This document shows, one piece after another, positions 25,761 through 38,458 of a stretch of 64,000 nucleotides of DNA. Source of the DNA: Paramecium sonneborni (lineage: Eukaryota > Ciliophora > Oligohymenophorea > Peniculida > Parameciidae); assembly GCA_905182985.1 (NCBI GenBank), contig CAJJDN010000026.1, positions 411,245 through 475,244 of the forward strand, read 5' to 3'. The notes below the pieces were generated by a model. That model ran no database searches. It was not told the DNA's origin and was given only the letters and a program-made list of their open reading frames with translations. The position numbers and the translations under genes are program-made. Within the stretch, counting starts at the first letter, position 1. Every line of letters starts with the position of its first letter.

Positions 25761-27410
25761 TCATGGAAGGCTTCTTTACTTTACTAATAGTTTATGATTT
25801 TCAATTCTATTAGCAATTGTTTCTTCTTCTATGATATCATCTTCTAAATCATATATAGCAGAATCTGATTTAAAATTTTTACTGTTCAAAATTTCTTCTA
25901 TGGTTCTATCCCTTACATTGATTGCTATAATATATAGATTTATCTTTTTACTTAAAGCGCCATATTAATCTGAAGAGTCACTGATACTTCTTAAACTTTT
26001 ATTTACCCAAAGTGGAGTAAGGCAAAATAAAAATTCTTTTTACCCTTTAAGATCTTATTGTACTCTATGAATTTACAACGTATTATTAGAAATGTTATAA
26101 TTATCAATTTTAAACCAAGGATGCTATATAGCAACTTCTGCAGAGATTCGTTAATTTTAATTTAAAATCAACATTTTTTTACATAAGTCTTTCGCTTCTT
26201 AACTGATATCACAAGATTCCAATTTTTTGTAATCAATTAAACCATAAGTATTATTTTTTAATACTTCTTAAGTACTGCATCCTTAAATTGCTGCCTCACC
26301 AGTTAATAATAGGAACATAACAATCCCTAAAGAATAAACATCAACCTTATAATCATAGAGTTTATCTTATAATATTTCAGGAGCTACAAAACCTAATGAG
26401 CCACATTTTTTAAATAAATATTATCCCTTCTCCTAATAAAAATCAGCTAAACCAAAATCTGCTATAACTATATTAGAAATGTCATTTTCATCTTTTAATA
26501 TTAAATTTTCTGGTTTAATGTCTCTATGAATCACTTTTCTCTCTTTTATATAAATTAAAGCATCTAAGATGTTGTAAATCAGTTTTCTTACAAGAGATTC
26601 ATCGTATATTTTCATTTATTTTTCTATTTTAGATATTAATTCTCCTCCTTTCAATAAATCAACTATAACATAAACTTTTATTTCATCTTCATATATTTCA
26701 CGTAACTTAATAATATGCTTGTGATTCATCAATCTCATAATTTAAATCTCTTTCCATAAACTTTACTTTTAAAAATATTTAAATTTATTTACTTAATTTT
26801 CATCTTCATTTTCTTTCATTTTCATTTTATTAAATATTTTTACTGCATAAATTTATTAATTTTCGATTTATTTAACTTTGAATACTTTTGCAAAAGATCC
26901 TTTGCCTATCAATTTCATAATCTCATAATTATTCTCAAAATTATCTTAGATGGTATGTAATTTACAATAATTTTATATTTCAGAAACTTATGGCACTGAA
27001 CCGAATATTTCAAAAAGATCAAAGTTATTCTTGAATTACAGAAATGCCAAACTTTCAAATTAACTCTAAGATATAATAAACTTTTTCATTTAAATATTTT
27101 CTAAATTTATATACCTTTGGTCAACTATCAAATATTTATCTTGAACATAAGCAAACTTAAATTATATATTTTTCTTTTGACTATCTCTGATTTTTAAACC
27201 ATTTAAAATCACTAATTAGGAACCAAATTAGATTTAAGGATATCCTTTTTTCCATAAACAATCCTATCTATTACTATGAGCACTAAAACATGAATCAGAC
27301 TTTTGCCTCATATATATTAATAAAAAATAATTATCAATTTCATATATAATAATTTTGCCTGATATATTATTTTTTTTAATTAATATCACTAATTTATTAT
27401 TAATCGTCAT
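25761..27410 (-). CDS. Ser/Thr protein kinase (CAMK-like) with long N-terminal domain
   Basis: A 549-codon frame ending TGA 25761-25763. The kinase domain starts near residue 180: GKGSFAKV, YAVKIF, then [18 protein letters not shown], and a subdomain VIII segment CGSLGFVAPE. Subdomain IX is DVYSLGIVMF. The first ~170 residues contain beta-rich sequence (KLVILIKK..GKIIIYEI..) that could be a PH-like fold. A 27-nt GTA...AAG stretch in the N-lobe is in phase and stop-free, so it may be an unspliced or real intron. The start at 27408-27410 is only the first ATG after an in-frame TGA. Coding-looking sequence continues upstream in other frames (see 27411-28072), so the true N-terminus may be longer. 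Confidence 0.8.
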
Positions 27411-28072
27411 CTTTGTAAAAGCCTAAGATCAGATAAAATGAATTTTTTAAATTCATATTCAACTAAATCTATATTATAATCAATATGTATTAAATATTTA
27501 TTAAATTGAAATTTACGTGATTATCATCTTGAAAGAGTTCCTTATCATATAATAAAGTATATGAATCAAGAAATAATTTTGAGTTTAATTCAAATCGTAA
27601 AATCTCTTAATTGTATATATCTAAACAAATCTATAGAAAAATAGCTAAGCTATAAATTATAATTACATTTTTCATAGTTTTGAAATACTTTTTTTTAGAA
27701 CAATTAAAGTAATTGAATAAAATTTTTCACCACTAAAATTTGTTTCCTCCAATCAAATTGCTTATTGCTTCTAAATTATTTATTATAATACCTTTTATTT
27801 ACAGATTTTTTCTTTTTAAAATGAATGTTAATTTATTTATTTTAATTTTACTAATAAACTTGTTTAATTAATTAAATTTCCAAAATCAGTATATGTGAAG
27901 CTAAATTGTTTACAAATGAATAAATCAATAAATCTAATAAAAAACTTGTTTTAATTTATTAATTTCCTCTCATGATGAATAAAACTATAAAAATTCTTCA
28001 AGATAGTTTTTAAAGAATTAGATTGAACGTAATTTATAATTTCTATATTAATAATATATAAATTCAGTTTCA
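27411..28072. other. Intergenic between divergent kinase genes, possible missed exons
   Basis: Two frames on the minus strand look coding but do not join cleanly to the kinase below 27410. One from ATG 27673-27675 begins with a hydrophobic, signal-like stretch. The other at about 27420-27500 reads like a kinase N-terminal beta region and hits a TGA just before ATG 27410. No canonical 22-35 nt intron connects them. They may reflect a base error, a decayed 5' end or an atypical intron. Confidence 0.35.
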
Positions 28073-29602
28073 ATGAATAAGTATGAAGTTAAAGGAGTAG
28101 TAGGAGAGGGAGCATATGGAATAGTGTTAAAATGTGAAAATAAAGAAAATAATTAGATTGGTAGATAGTTTTATATATAGTTAGTGGCAATAAAGAAGTT
28201 CAAAGAGACAGAAGATAATGAGATTGTTAAAAAAAGTATATAGAGAGAAGTAAAGATGTTAAGACAGTTGAAACATCCAAATATAATAGATTTATTTGAA
28301 GCATTCAAGAGGTATTTGTATATATAATGTACAGAAAAGGGAGAATATATTTAGTATTTGAGTATGTGGAGAAAAATTTACTTGAAGTACTTTAAGCTTC
28401 TCCTAATGGATTAGATGTATTACATTAAATATTTTAAGTAAGGATACCTAAAGAGAATAGCTTTTTAATTATTGAAAGCTATGGAATTTATTCATTTCCA
28501 TGATATAGTTCATAGAGATATAAAACCTGAAAATATTCTAATAGATAATGAAAATAACTTAAAGCTAATAGATTTTGGATTTGCAAGAGTAAAATATAAA
28601 GTTAAATATTTGTAGAGCTTAAATTTACCAGACACTTTAACAGATTATGTAGCAACAAGATGGTATAGATCTCCTGAACTTCTTTTAAATTATTAGACAT
28701 ATGGGAAAGGAGTAGATTTATGGGCAATAGGTTGTTTACTTTGTGAATTAACTGATGGTGAACCTATGTTTCCAGGAGAGAATGAAACAGATTAATTGTA
28801 TTTAATTTAAAAGACTCTTGGTCCTTTAACACATGAGTAAATGGAAGTATTTTAAAAGAATCCAAGATTTCTTGGTATGAAATTCCCTGAAATAGGTAAA
28901 CCTGAAACTATAGAGAGAAGGTATATTTAAAATAAAATAACTTATATAGATATCTTGGTAAATTACCTTAAAAGGCTATTGGATTAGTAAAAGGATTATT
29001 GAGAATGGATCCAAAGGAACGATTCACTTGTTTAGATGCATTAAAACATCCATATTTTGCAGATTATCCAGAAGCATAAGAATATATAAAATAAATAGAG
29101 AGTAGATAAAATTAAGTTTAAAATGATTTGAACTAAAAAAGGGATTCTCTCATAAGTTAATAAAAATAATAAAATTAAATTGGACATACAAATTAAATTA
29201 GAACCAAAGTATTTAATCTAATTATTTTAGAACATTAAACCAGTACCTAATTTTTTAAGTAGTCATGTTTTAATGTAGAGTACAGCTTATAATTATAAGA
29301 TATCTGATTAAAATACAGCTGAAAGAGAATTACCAAATATGAAAAAGACAATTTCAGTTGATAAATTACCCTAAACATAATATAATGGTTTTAGTATTGG
29401 AAATGGATTCTCATTTGCACCATCTAAAAACTAATAATTAAAAGCAAATTAATAATTAAAACAATCTTAGCCATAAATAAAAATATAAAACTTAAACATT
29501 ATTTATAATGCTAATACTTACAATTACTAATAATAACAGTAATAATAATAATAATAGTAACCTCAATAACAATAACGTAAAATTATAAAGAAAAAAAGCT
29601 GA
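28073..29602 (+). CDS. CDKL-like (CMGC) protein kinase with poly-Gln tail
   Basis: A 468-residue kinase; introns 28312-28334, 28417-28438 (AAG), 28589-28615, 28921-28949, 29209-29230. Motifs: [14 protein letters not shown], a regulatory helix [33 protein letters not shown], and the activation-loop TDY in [16 protein letters not shown], the MAPK-like T-x-Y seen in CDKL kinases (usually TEY). After the catalytic domain the tail is basic, then ends in a run of about 15 Gln encoded mostly by TAA/TAG, and a Lys-rich tip. CDKL kinases localise to cilia and set ciliary length in algae and animals; that role is inferred here from family only. The gene converges on the HECT gene, 63 bp away. Confidence 0.85.
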
Positions 29603-29665
29603 TTAATTTTAATGTTATATTCAAACTAACTAATTAAATTTAAAATTGATTATAAGTTATAAAAA

Positions 29666-31267
29666 TCATTCCAAACCAAATTATCCTTCTAAAGCTTCAT
29701 GAATAGTTGCCTTAAGAAATACTTCCATCGTTTATAATTCTTGATATCTAAGAAATAATAAGATCAAATATTTACTTTGGTAATTCTAATCTATTAAAAC
29801 ATGTATGAGCCTTAGGATAAGGATTATCATTATCGAAATTACTAGCCTAAATACAGAAATATGAAATTTCTCCTCTATTGCTTTCAAGTTTACTATTTTA
29901 AATAATCATCATTTACCTAAATCCTTCAACTGGTACTCTAGTTGAACCTGTACAAAATCTCAAAAATTAAGAAAGTTCAGGTTAATCCCATGTACTTAGA
30001 ATTTACCAAAACCATTAAATAAAGTAATCCTCTGCAGAACAATCTTTGTATATAGTATATTTCGACCAATCCTATAGGTCTATGAAAGGAAGACCAAATA
30101 ATATCATTTCTAATTCCTATGGCTTGAAAATCCTTAATAAAGTTTTTGGTATAACTTAATAGAATCCTGTTAAAAAATCTGATAAATAAGGTTCTAAAAA
30201 CTATTGAGTGTAGTAGAATATACTAATAAATAATTGTATAATTTAATATACTTTAAATTTATATATTCCTGAACATTAGAATCTGTAACTTTAATTTCAC
30301 ATCCATTTTCCTTTAAATTAATAGTCTTGCCATAATATTCTAATTAAAAGTAAAGATCTAATTAATCAATATTATTATTTAATAAATATTACCATGAATA
30401 GAATAACTAAAATGAATATATTAAATTAATACATCTTCATCAAAATATTTGATATCCTCCAAAATTATTTTTTATCTCAAGATATGTTTAATAATTGTTC
30501 GATCTAAATATGAACTAAGTGGAATTCTTTCAAAAAGACACTTTCCTACAATTATACCTAAAAAAGAGAACAGTTATCGTTTGTCAAATTAATTTGATTA
30601 AGCATTTGGATTGAACTTATAAGTAAGTTCTTTAGTTTCAGTTTTTTATAAATAGCCCTAATCAACTAATTATTAGAGAATAGAGGTAGACCATTCTCTT
30701 AACAAACCTCCAGCATCCTAGACTTTTTGATCTTCTTGAAATTTAATTTTTAATTCCCCATGTAGAAGGCGTGATTTTAATTTCATTATGCTTTCTAAAG
30801 AGGACTCTAACAAATGATTTTAAGACACTGAAAGAATTGTACATCCATTCTAATTTTTTTGTTATTAAATTTACTTGCCAAGGAATTCTAAGTTTTTCTA
30901 GTTTAGCTCTGAACCAAACTTACTTTTAACCAAAAGGTTCTAGTTAAATATTCTTTTTTATTTTACAGAGTTACCTATTCATTGATTTAAAGACTAGGGT
31001 TGTATTCTTTTAATACCCATTAAAATCCTTATTCATTTTAAACCTTTTCCCAATATTTAATTCCTCGGTAATCTTCTATTTTATTTATATTTTATTATGA
31101 AGACATAAGGCAATTATCTAAGTGATCATTAAACTTGAAATTATATTTTAATATTTTACAGCATGATTTGTAGTATGAGATGGAAATAGTTATTAACACT
31201 TAGGGCACTCAACCTCTCTTCCAAGAGTTGTTTGACTAGGAGATTTAATGGAACAGCAACACCCCAT
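29666..31267 (-). CDS. Compact HECT E3 ubiquitin ligase with MGCCC N-terminus and C2HC finger
   Basis: A 474-residue protein from seven exons; introns 31134-31159 (AAG), 30940-30974, 30358-30392, 30223-30251, 29893-29916, 29748-29775, and phase closes exactly. It starts MGCCCS, a context for N-myristoylation plus palmitoylation. A zinc finger follows within ~45 residues: CPKC, then His residues and a final DNC, C2HC-like. From ~residue 110 to the end is a HECT domain. The N-lobe has SLESIMKLKS and DAGGLLREW. The C-lobe has FCTGSTRVPVEGF and AHTCFNRL, with catalytic Cys440, 34 residues from the C-terminus, and it ends EGQFGLE. HECT enzymes form a ubiquitin thioester on this Cys. There is almost no room for other substrate-binding domains. 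Confidence 0.88.
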
Positions 31268-31520
31268 AAGATTAAATTATAAAATATAAAAATAATATCA
31301 TTAGTTTTCTGCTTATTATTATAATTCTTATTTTCAAAACTTTATATTTACTAAGATAATCCCTCTTATTAAAGTTATCGTCTTATTTTATAATTAAATG
31401 ATGGCTGTTTGTGATTTAATATTTGATAATGTTTAAAATTCAATTTCAAATCTTATCTAAGTCGATTTGACTCATTTGATAATGTAAATGTTTAGCAATA
31501 TTAATTATCATTATTATAAT
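31268..31520. other. Short intergenic region, no feature seen
   Basis: AT-rich spacer between the end of the channel gene (31521) and the start of the HECT gene (31267), both on the minus strand. Confidence 0.5.
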
Positions 31521-34500
31521 TCAAGAATTATCAAATTTATCACCATCATTTTAACATTGAAGTTCTTATTTCAAAGCACCAATATCAAGACATTTTACAC
31601 CTTTTTTTTTGTTTATCAACATTCTAGCTTTAGCTTACAAGTAGATCATTGTAGACATCTAACCGCTATAATAGGGAGTCTTCTTGAATTTTTTGTAATA
31701 TTGATGTACAAATTCTTTACCTTTATAAGTATCAGATTCTAAACTATTAAATAATTATTGAATAATACTCTCTCACACCATATTTTAATTCAACTGATAA
31801 TCTAGTTAAACTTACAATAACATCATGAAATAGATAACCTATCAATCCTTCTCCATCTTCATATAAAGGAATGTTTAAAGCCTTCAAGAAATTCTTTTTA
31901 TTTGCAGGATCTAATAATTCTTTTACTGGAACTCCAAAGCAAATAGCTATTTCTGAAGATAATTTCCAGAATTGTTTATAATTCAAGAATCCAGTTCCTT
32001 TTGGATCATATTATGCCCAATAATTTAAAACATCATGCAATTAATATTTAGATATCGCACTTTATTCCTATTTGGCATGTTCTTCATAAGCACCTAAAAT
32101 GGAGGCAATAAATAAATTTAAAATAACAAGTGAAAATATCAAATGAAATGATACATAAAATACATAGGCCCAATGGGTACCACATCCATTATATCCATAC
32201 AATTAAAACTCCTCATAATTATTAATATAAATGCATGCAAAATCAGGATTTCTGATCCTTACAGAATCAATAAGTAAAGCCCACCATTCTTCAGAACTTG
32301 CAACTCTAATCAAAGAGAACATTGCAGTTGTGAACTTTTTAAAATGCAAATCAAATCCTTCCATCTTATTCTATGGTCTTAAATAACCAAATAAATCCAT
32401 TCCCAAACATGCAAATATAAATAAAAATATAAACATGATAAATAACATCGATAGAGCAGAAGGTACAACAGAGAATATTGTATGAAATAGTTTTTCTAAT
32501 TCAGGAAAGCGTCTAAAAATAGTAAATAGTAAAACTTACTTTATAATGTAATAATTTCTGAGTAACTAAAATCCAACTGAAAGAGCTTCAAATCCTCTTT
32601 AAAGATAGAATTAATCGTTCATTTAAGATATACTAAATTAATTCACAAGATTAATTATAATACCTAAAACATCTACTATTATAAAAGGATCACGATCATA
32701 AATGTTTGGAAATTTAGCAATAACTCTAGATAATACTTCTACAGTAAAAGATAATGTACAAATAAGATTTATTAAATCAAGTGCTTATATAAAATCTTTG
32801 TCTTATCTATCATAATATAAGGCTAAAGTAAAAGTATTTAACAAGATTAATGCATGCCAAAAATATTTTGTTGCTTTGCTTTCTGCAATGCTATAAATAA
32901 ACAAGCCAACTTTAGATTTTGGTTTTTCATATAATCTTCTTGGTTTCAAGTGATTAATGCTTTATTTTATTGACAACCACTCTCTTTGATTACTATCCAA
33001 TTCTGACATTCCTTAAGCCTTAATTTTCGTTTATTAATATGTTTCAACTACTAAACTTATAAACATATTAAGCATGCAAATATTTCCAATAAAAAAAAAT
33101 ACTTAAAAGTAAACTGCCCACCATCTATTGTTATTATTCTAAGGTGTTAAATCTACTCCTCTAGCACTCCAGGTATGAATTAATATTTCCAACCATGCTT
33201 CAGTAGTTGCTGTCACAAATAAAGTTAATGCACTGTCAAATATATTGTCATATCCTAAAATTCTATTAATCCATGATCCTCCATGATCAAGACAATCCCA
33301 TTTATCATTTATTATATATTCCTCTTCATTTGAAATTCCTGAACAATAAAAAAATGCTCCTTTAAGTATTTTTGTCGCAAAAGTTCCATAAATCAGTAAT
33401 ATAATAAAACAAAAGATACTAAGCTAAATCATTGTTTAAAAAGCCTTAAGCAATGCTTAAGAAATATAATTAATACTAGTATTCAATAATGCACCAATTC
33501 TTATAAATTCAATAATTCTTAAACTTGAAAAAAAATGAAATATCGTATGGCTAGGAGCAAATAAGCTGATAATTTCAACCAATGTTACTATTACATTTAA
33601 AATATTGTAAGGAGATCTTTAAATATAAGAATTCTCACCTATTATAAATCCTCTTGCTATTATATTTAAAATAATCTAAACTATAAATAATATAGTTGTG
33701 GTTATGTTAACTATTTTTAATATCTAACTGGTGTCTGAATTCGGATCAAGAAATGGAGTAGTCATTCCAACTCTTATTGTACTGGCTAAAACTATTAATA
33801 AAGCAAAAAGTTAAAATATAAATGAATCTACAATTTATTCTGTTTTCGATATATTAATATTACTCTTTGTTTAATTCAAATTTCGAACACTCTCTCTCTC
33901 ATTTTATACATTATTATTACTCAAATTAGATTTTATCTCTTATTGTTCTTATTTTTAGAGATCAACTTATAACCAATTCTAAAGTTCGTCAAGTTCTTAT
34001 TAAGGCACATTTTAATTTAATATTGAATTAATTCTATTTTCATTGTTTTTGTCTTTCTTTGGCCTTGCTTCACTTTCTTCTGCTATCTAATTTTTTTCAT
34101 CTGATTTTTAAGTTATATATTTAGTTATTTTTTAATTCTTCTTTTTATCCTTTGATTATAAACATTATAATATGGATTGTATAAATTATTTAAAATCGAT
34201 AGGTTTCAATTCTTCCTCTATTTTTTTTAATTGTTAAACAAATTCATTCAAAAAAACGGCCATCAATAATCTGATAAAAAATATTTAACCTAATATGACA
34301 CTGAAAATGGAATAGAAAAATGAAACATAGGTATGACGAGCATATTTATACATTGTCACATGCCATTCTTCGTTATAAAATATATTTACTGCAGCCATTA
34401 AAGCTGAGCCAAAATCATCGTAATAAATTGTCATTTCTTCTTCTTATAATTTATCTTAAAGCAGACTTTTTCCAACTACTGCTATTAATATTACCAAACA

Positions 34501-36335
34501 TGCCCAAAGTGCCAAAATACTCTTAAGTCTTGTTAATGTGTTTACCAATGATCTCATTAATAAAGTTATTGTGTAAAATAATTTGGCATTATAAACAAAT
34601 CTAAATACCCTCAAAATCTTTAATGATTTGAAAAATGTAACATAAACATTGTGATTTATAACTAATGATTCATCTATTACTACTAATACAAAAATTAATA
34701 TCCATTAGCTGGATATTACAAAGAAATCAAATTTGTTTATGTCCTTAGAAAAATATCCTTTCAAACCTTTACCTGATATTAAAATAGCCATTTCCACTAG
34801 TGAATAAACAATACAAAAGAAATCAACCATTTATAATTATTCTAAAGCCCTTTTCGAAATTCCTTTATAGTCAATTATTATTGCTAAAGCTGATAAAATT
34901 ATACATAAGTTATTTATAAAATTGAAATTTTTAGAATTTGAAAGAGAATCAAAAAATCTTATTTATTCTTATTATTATTAAGTTGTTTAATCGAATTGAA
35001 ATTATTAATCAAAAGGCAATTAACCATTAAAAGATTAATTGTGACCTACTAATTATCCTTTTGATTTACTCATCAAAGCCAACCTATTCATTAATTATTC
35101 CTAATTTTTTTTTTTCAAATCTTCTTCAATTTCCTACTCTTATTTTTTTGCTTTACTTGAAGAATTCTTTATTGAAGATTTCTCCATAAATGATTCATAA
35201 AACAATGCTAATAATAAATTGGATAATATAAAGGCTAATAACACAATTAAAACTAAAAAGTATGTTGCTGTAACATAAGTAGTCATAGCTTTCCAAAACT
35301 AAGTTGAATATTTTAAATAGAAATACCATGAATGTTGTTCCAGACCATCCTGTAACATTTAAAAATGTAAAGACAACTAATAAAGAATGAAAAAAGTCAT
35401 CAAACCTAATAAAATCCCAACTAAAATCAGCCACATCATTTTCAGTCATATTTTTAGGAAGATTATGATCAACTGGACTTCCACAATATAAGTTCTCAGG
35501 ACATTCCCAAATTCCACAAAGTTTTAAAACTTCATCATCAGCCAACCAAACACCATCAATTGGTTCTGGTGTTATTCTACATCTTTTCTCTGTCAATCCT
35601 ATAAATAAATGTAATCCAATTATTGCAAAATAAATCATCACCAAAAATATTGGAATTAGTACTTATTTAAGCTTTAAAAAACTACTCACATAAGCTGTAA
35701 ACTAAATTCTTAATAGGGGTATTTCCTATATAAGCCTAAACAATCGTAAAATTCTAATTGTTTTAATAACATCATTAACTTTATTGTCTTCCAGAAATAT
35801 AAACCAAGTAAAAATAAATGCTAAAACATTTACAATATTCCAACAATCTCTTAGATAGCTTTTTTTATCTAAAATCACACCATATGCTATCATAAATAAT
35901 AGAATGTCAAAACCAAATATAATATTACATACTACTTCTATACTTATTGCCAATCTTTTTTCATTAATACAATATGGTATTAGACATGTTGCTGCAATTA
36001 AGATTATAAAATATTTATAGTTTCTATATTAAATTGAAATTATCTTACTAATTCTAAATCAGTTATGTTATTCCTTTCCTTAAAGGATTTGAATTACTAA
36101 AGATAAATAAAGTTTTGGTTAAGTTTTTTTTCTTTGAATCTTTTGATGTCTTATCTAAGTTTTTAACTTAAATCAAGTCATGTCTATTGATGAGGTTTTA
36201 CCAACCAAAGTTTTCGCAATCTCCAACTAATATTTATTCCAATCTCATTTGTCTTATAGATTAACTTGCTTCATTAGCTTGAGCTAAAGATATTTCCTTA
36301 TACTCAATCCCTAACTTTTTCAAAGTTAATGACAT
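31521..36335 (-). CDS. Four-domain voltage-gated cation channel alpha subunit
   Basis: A 1578-residue protein with three introns (36024-36048, 35299-35326, 31744-31768); phase closes. Four repeats of six helices are visible. Repeat I has an S4 with regularly spaced Arg (KTIRILRLFRLI, ~residues 183-194), repeat II SLKILRVFRFV; S4 charges in III and IV are sparse. The pore loops read NVTGWSG (I, Thr320), YNEEWHV (II, Glu638), TTEAWLE (III, Glu1028) and SSEEWWA (IV, Glu1331). The positions that form the EEEE filter in Cav channels are therefore T-E-E-E. A large Cys-containing extracellular loop sits before pore I, and the pore IV turret has GYNGCG. After S6 IV an EF-hand-like YDPKGTGFLNY precedes a basic C-terminus. 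Likely a calcium- or cation-conducting channel of the plasma or ciliary membrane. Confidence 0.9.
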
Positions 36336-36968
36336 TAATTTAAAAATGAAATAATTTTTATCTTCTTATGAACTTAATACTCATGAAAATTATTGACTTT
36401 ATATGTTATATATTATAAAAGCTTAATAAATGCAATTTTCGATTAATCTTCTTAAATTTTTCATTCTCCCTATTATTTATTCAGTTCAAGCTGTAATCTA
36501 AAATTCTAATTATCATATGATCATAAGTATAATTTAGATGATAAACTAGAAAATTATTAGTTTCTGTCTGTTTTAATCATAAATAATTTTCTTTAAAAGA
36601 TAATCTTTCATATTTTCTATTCAAAACATTGAAAATTTTTTTAATTTATTAAAAGTATTTATACAACTTTATAAATTATCAGATGAGGGAACAATTTAAA
36701 GTATATTGTTTGAAAAACTGATATATATCATTATAATTATCGTAATAAATGAAAAATTATTTACTTTACAATCCAATTTACTTTATCGTGTAAAAATATT
36801 GATAAAAGATAAACAAGAAAGAAAAAATATAGTCTAGAGATAATTTTTAAAAGAAAAAATTTCAGCATCTTTATTAAGTAAAAGTATGAAGGTATGATAA
36901 ATAATAATTTCAATAATTGAAATGGTAGAATAGTTTAAGTTTTAGCAATATTAAAAAAATAAAAAATC
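36336..36968. other. Intergenic region, no gene seen
   Basis: AT-rich sequence upstream of the channel gene with no supported frame. Its last 62 bases (from 36907) belong to the duplicated block around the N gap. Confidence 0.45.
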
Positions 36969-37048
36969 GATGCCTGTGAGACTCGAACTCACGCGGGAAA
37001 TCCCAACGGCTTAGCAGGCCGCCGCCTTAACCACTCGGCCAAAGCATC
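36969..37048 (-). tRNA. tRNA-Ser(GCT), left copy
   Basis: An 80-nt cloverleaf on the minus strand. The 7-bp acceptor GATGCTT pairs with AGGCATC, allowing one G-T pair. The D arm contains GGCCGAGTGGTTAAGGC, and the anticodon stem-loop is CGGC-CTGCTAA-GCCG with anticodon GCT. There is a long variable arm typical of serine tRNAs, and a T arm GTGAG-TTCGAGT-CTCAC. No intron. It reads AGC/AGT serine codons. GC content is far above that of the flanks. It is probably the same gene as 38076-38155. Confidence 0.93.
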
Positions 37049-37298
37049 TAACTTAGTAATATTATAAAGCATAATTATTTATAGTATAATTCATAAATCA
37101 ATCTTTAATTTCTTATAACTGATTAATTTACTCTAATTATTAATTTTTATTTAATTCATACGATTTTATTTTACACTTACTAATTTAATTTTTTATACGA
37201 CATAGATAATTGGAGTCGGTATTTTTGATCTTTAAGTTTCCAATATCTATCCATTGAAAATCTTATATAATTTTTTCTTGTATATTTAGTTCTACAAA

Positions 37299-37351
37299 AT
37301 GGACAGTTTTTCTATCTTAAAAACCATTCTTAGAGATAAATTTAATGAAAA
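37299..37351 (+). pseudogene. 5' end of the small gene at 38406, cut by the N gap
   Basis: Seventeen codons identical to the start of the ORF at 38406, interrupted by the N run at 37352. Not an independent gene; it belongs to the duplicated contig end. Confidence 0.6.
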
Positions 37352-38013
37352 NNNNNNNNNNNNNNNNNNNNNNNNNNNNNNNNNNNNNNNNNNNNNNNNN
37401 NNNNNNNNNNNNNNNNNNNNNNNNNNNNNNNNNNNNNNNNNNNNNNNNNNNNNNNNNNNNNNNNNNNNNNNNNNNNNNNNNNNNNNNNNNNNNNNNNNNN
37501 NNNNNNNNNNNNNNNNNNNNNNNNNNNNNNNNNNNNNNNNNNNNNNNNNNNNNNNNNNNNNNNNNNNNNNNNNNNNNNNNNNNNNNNNNNNNNNNNNNNN
37601 NNNNNNNNNNNNNNNNNNNNNNNNNNNNNNNNNNNNNNNNNNNNNNNNNNNNNNNNNNNNNNNNNNNNNNNNNNNNNNNNNNNNNNNNNNNNNNNNNNNN
37701 NNNNNNNNNNNNNNNNNNNNNNNNNNNNNNNNNNNNNNNNNNNNNNNNNNNNNNNNNNNNNNNNNNNNNNNNNNNNNNNNNNNNNNNNNNNNNNNNNNNN
37801 NNNNNNNNNNNNNNNNNNNNNNNNNNNNNNNNNNNNNNNNNNNNNNNNNNNNNNNNNNNNNNNNNNNNNNNNNNNNNNNNNNNNNNNNNNNNNNNNNNNN
37901 NNNNNNNNNNNNNNNNNNNNNNNNNNNNNNNNNNNNNNNNNNNNNNNNNNNNNNNNNNNNNNNNNNNNNNNNNNNNNNNNNNNNNNNNNNNNNNNNNNNN
38001 NNNNNNNNNNNNN
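37352..38013. other. Assembly gap (662 N)
   Basis: Run of N between two identical 445-bp flanks. Because the flanks overlap, the real gap may be negative and the N length an estimate. Frames spanning it are meaningless. Confidence 0.97.
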
Positions 38014-38458
38014 ATTTCAATAATTGAAATGGTAGAATAGTTTAAGTTTTAGCAATATTAAAAAAATAAAAAATCGATGCCTGTGAGACTCGAACTCACG
38101 CGGGAAATCCCAACGGCTTAGCAGGCCGCCGCCTTAACCACTCGGCCAAAGCATCTAACTTAGTAATATTATAAAGCATAATTATTTATAGTATAATTCA
38201 TAAATCAATCTTTAATTTCTTATAACTGATTAATTTACTCTAATTATTAATTTTTATTTAATTCATACGATTTTATTTTACACTTACTAATTTAATTTTT
38301 TATACGACATAGATAATTGGAGTCGGTATTTTTGATCTTTAAGTTTCCAATATCTATCCATTGAAAATCTTATATAATTTTTTCTTGTATATTTAGTTCT
38401 ACAAAATGGACAGTTTTTCTATCTTAAAAACCATTCTTAGAGATAAATTTAATGAAAA
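38014..38458. repeat. Direct duplicate of 36907-37351, right copy
   Basis: Right-hand copy of the block flanking the gap. It continues into a complete version of the small ORF, so it is the copy to keep if the two are one locus. Confidence 0.8.
38076..38155 (-). tRNA. tRNA-Ser(GCT), right copy
   Basis: Identical to 36969-37048, same anticodon GCT and same flanks. Read depth would show whether one or two genes exist. Confidence 0.92.

Larger units (their letters stand above)
36907..37351. repeat. Direct duplicate of 38014-38458, left copy
   Basis: This 445-bp block, carrying the tRNA-Ser gene and the first 18 codons of a small gene, is repeated at 38014-38458 on the other side of the N run. 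I see no difference between copies. It is most likely one locus represented twice by contig ends that were not merged. Confidence 0.8.

Noticed and set aside
31488..31742. 84-codon plus-strand frame
   Set aside because: Antisense to the last exons of the voltage-gated channel, which are supported by phase and splice sites.
37292..38040. Long frames spanning the N run on both strands
   Set aside because: They consist of unknown residues from the assembly gap; only a few real codons lie at each end.
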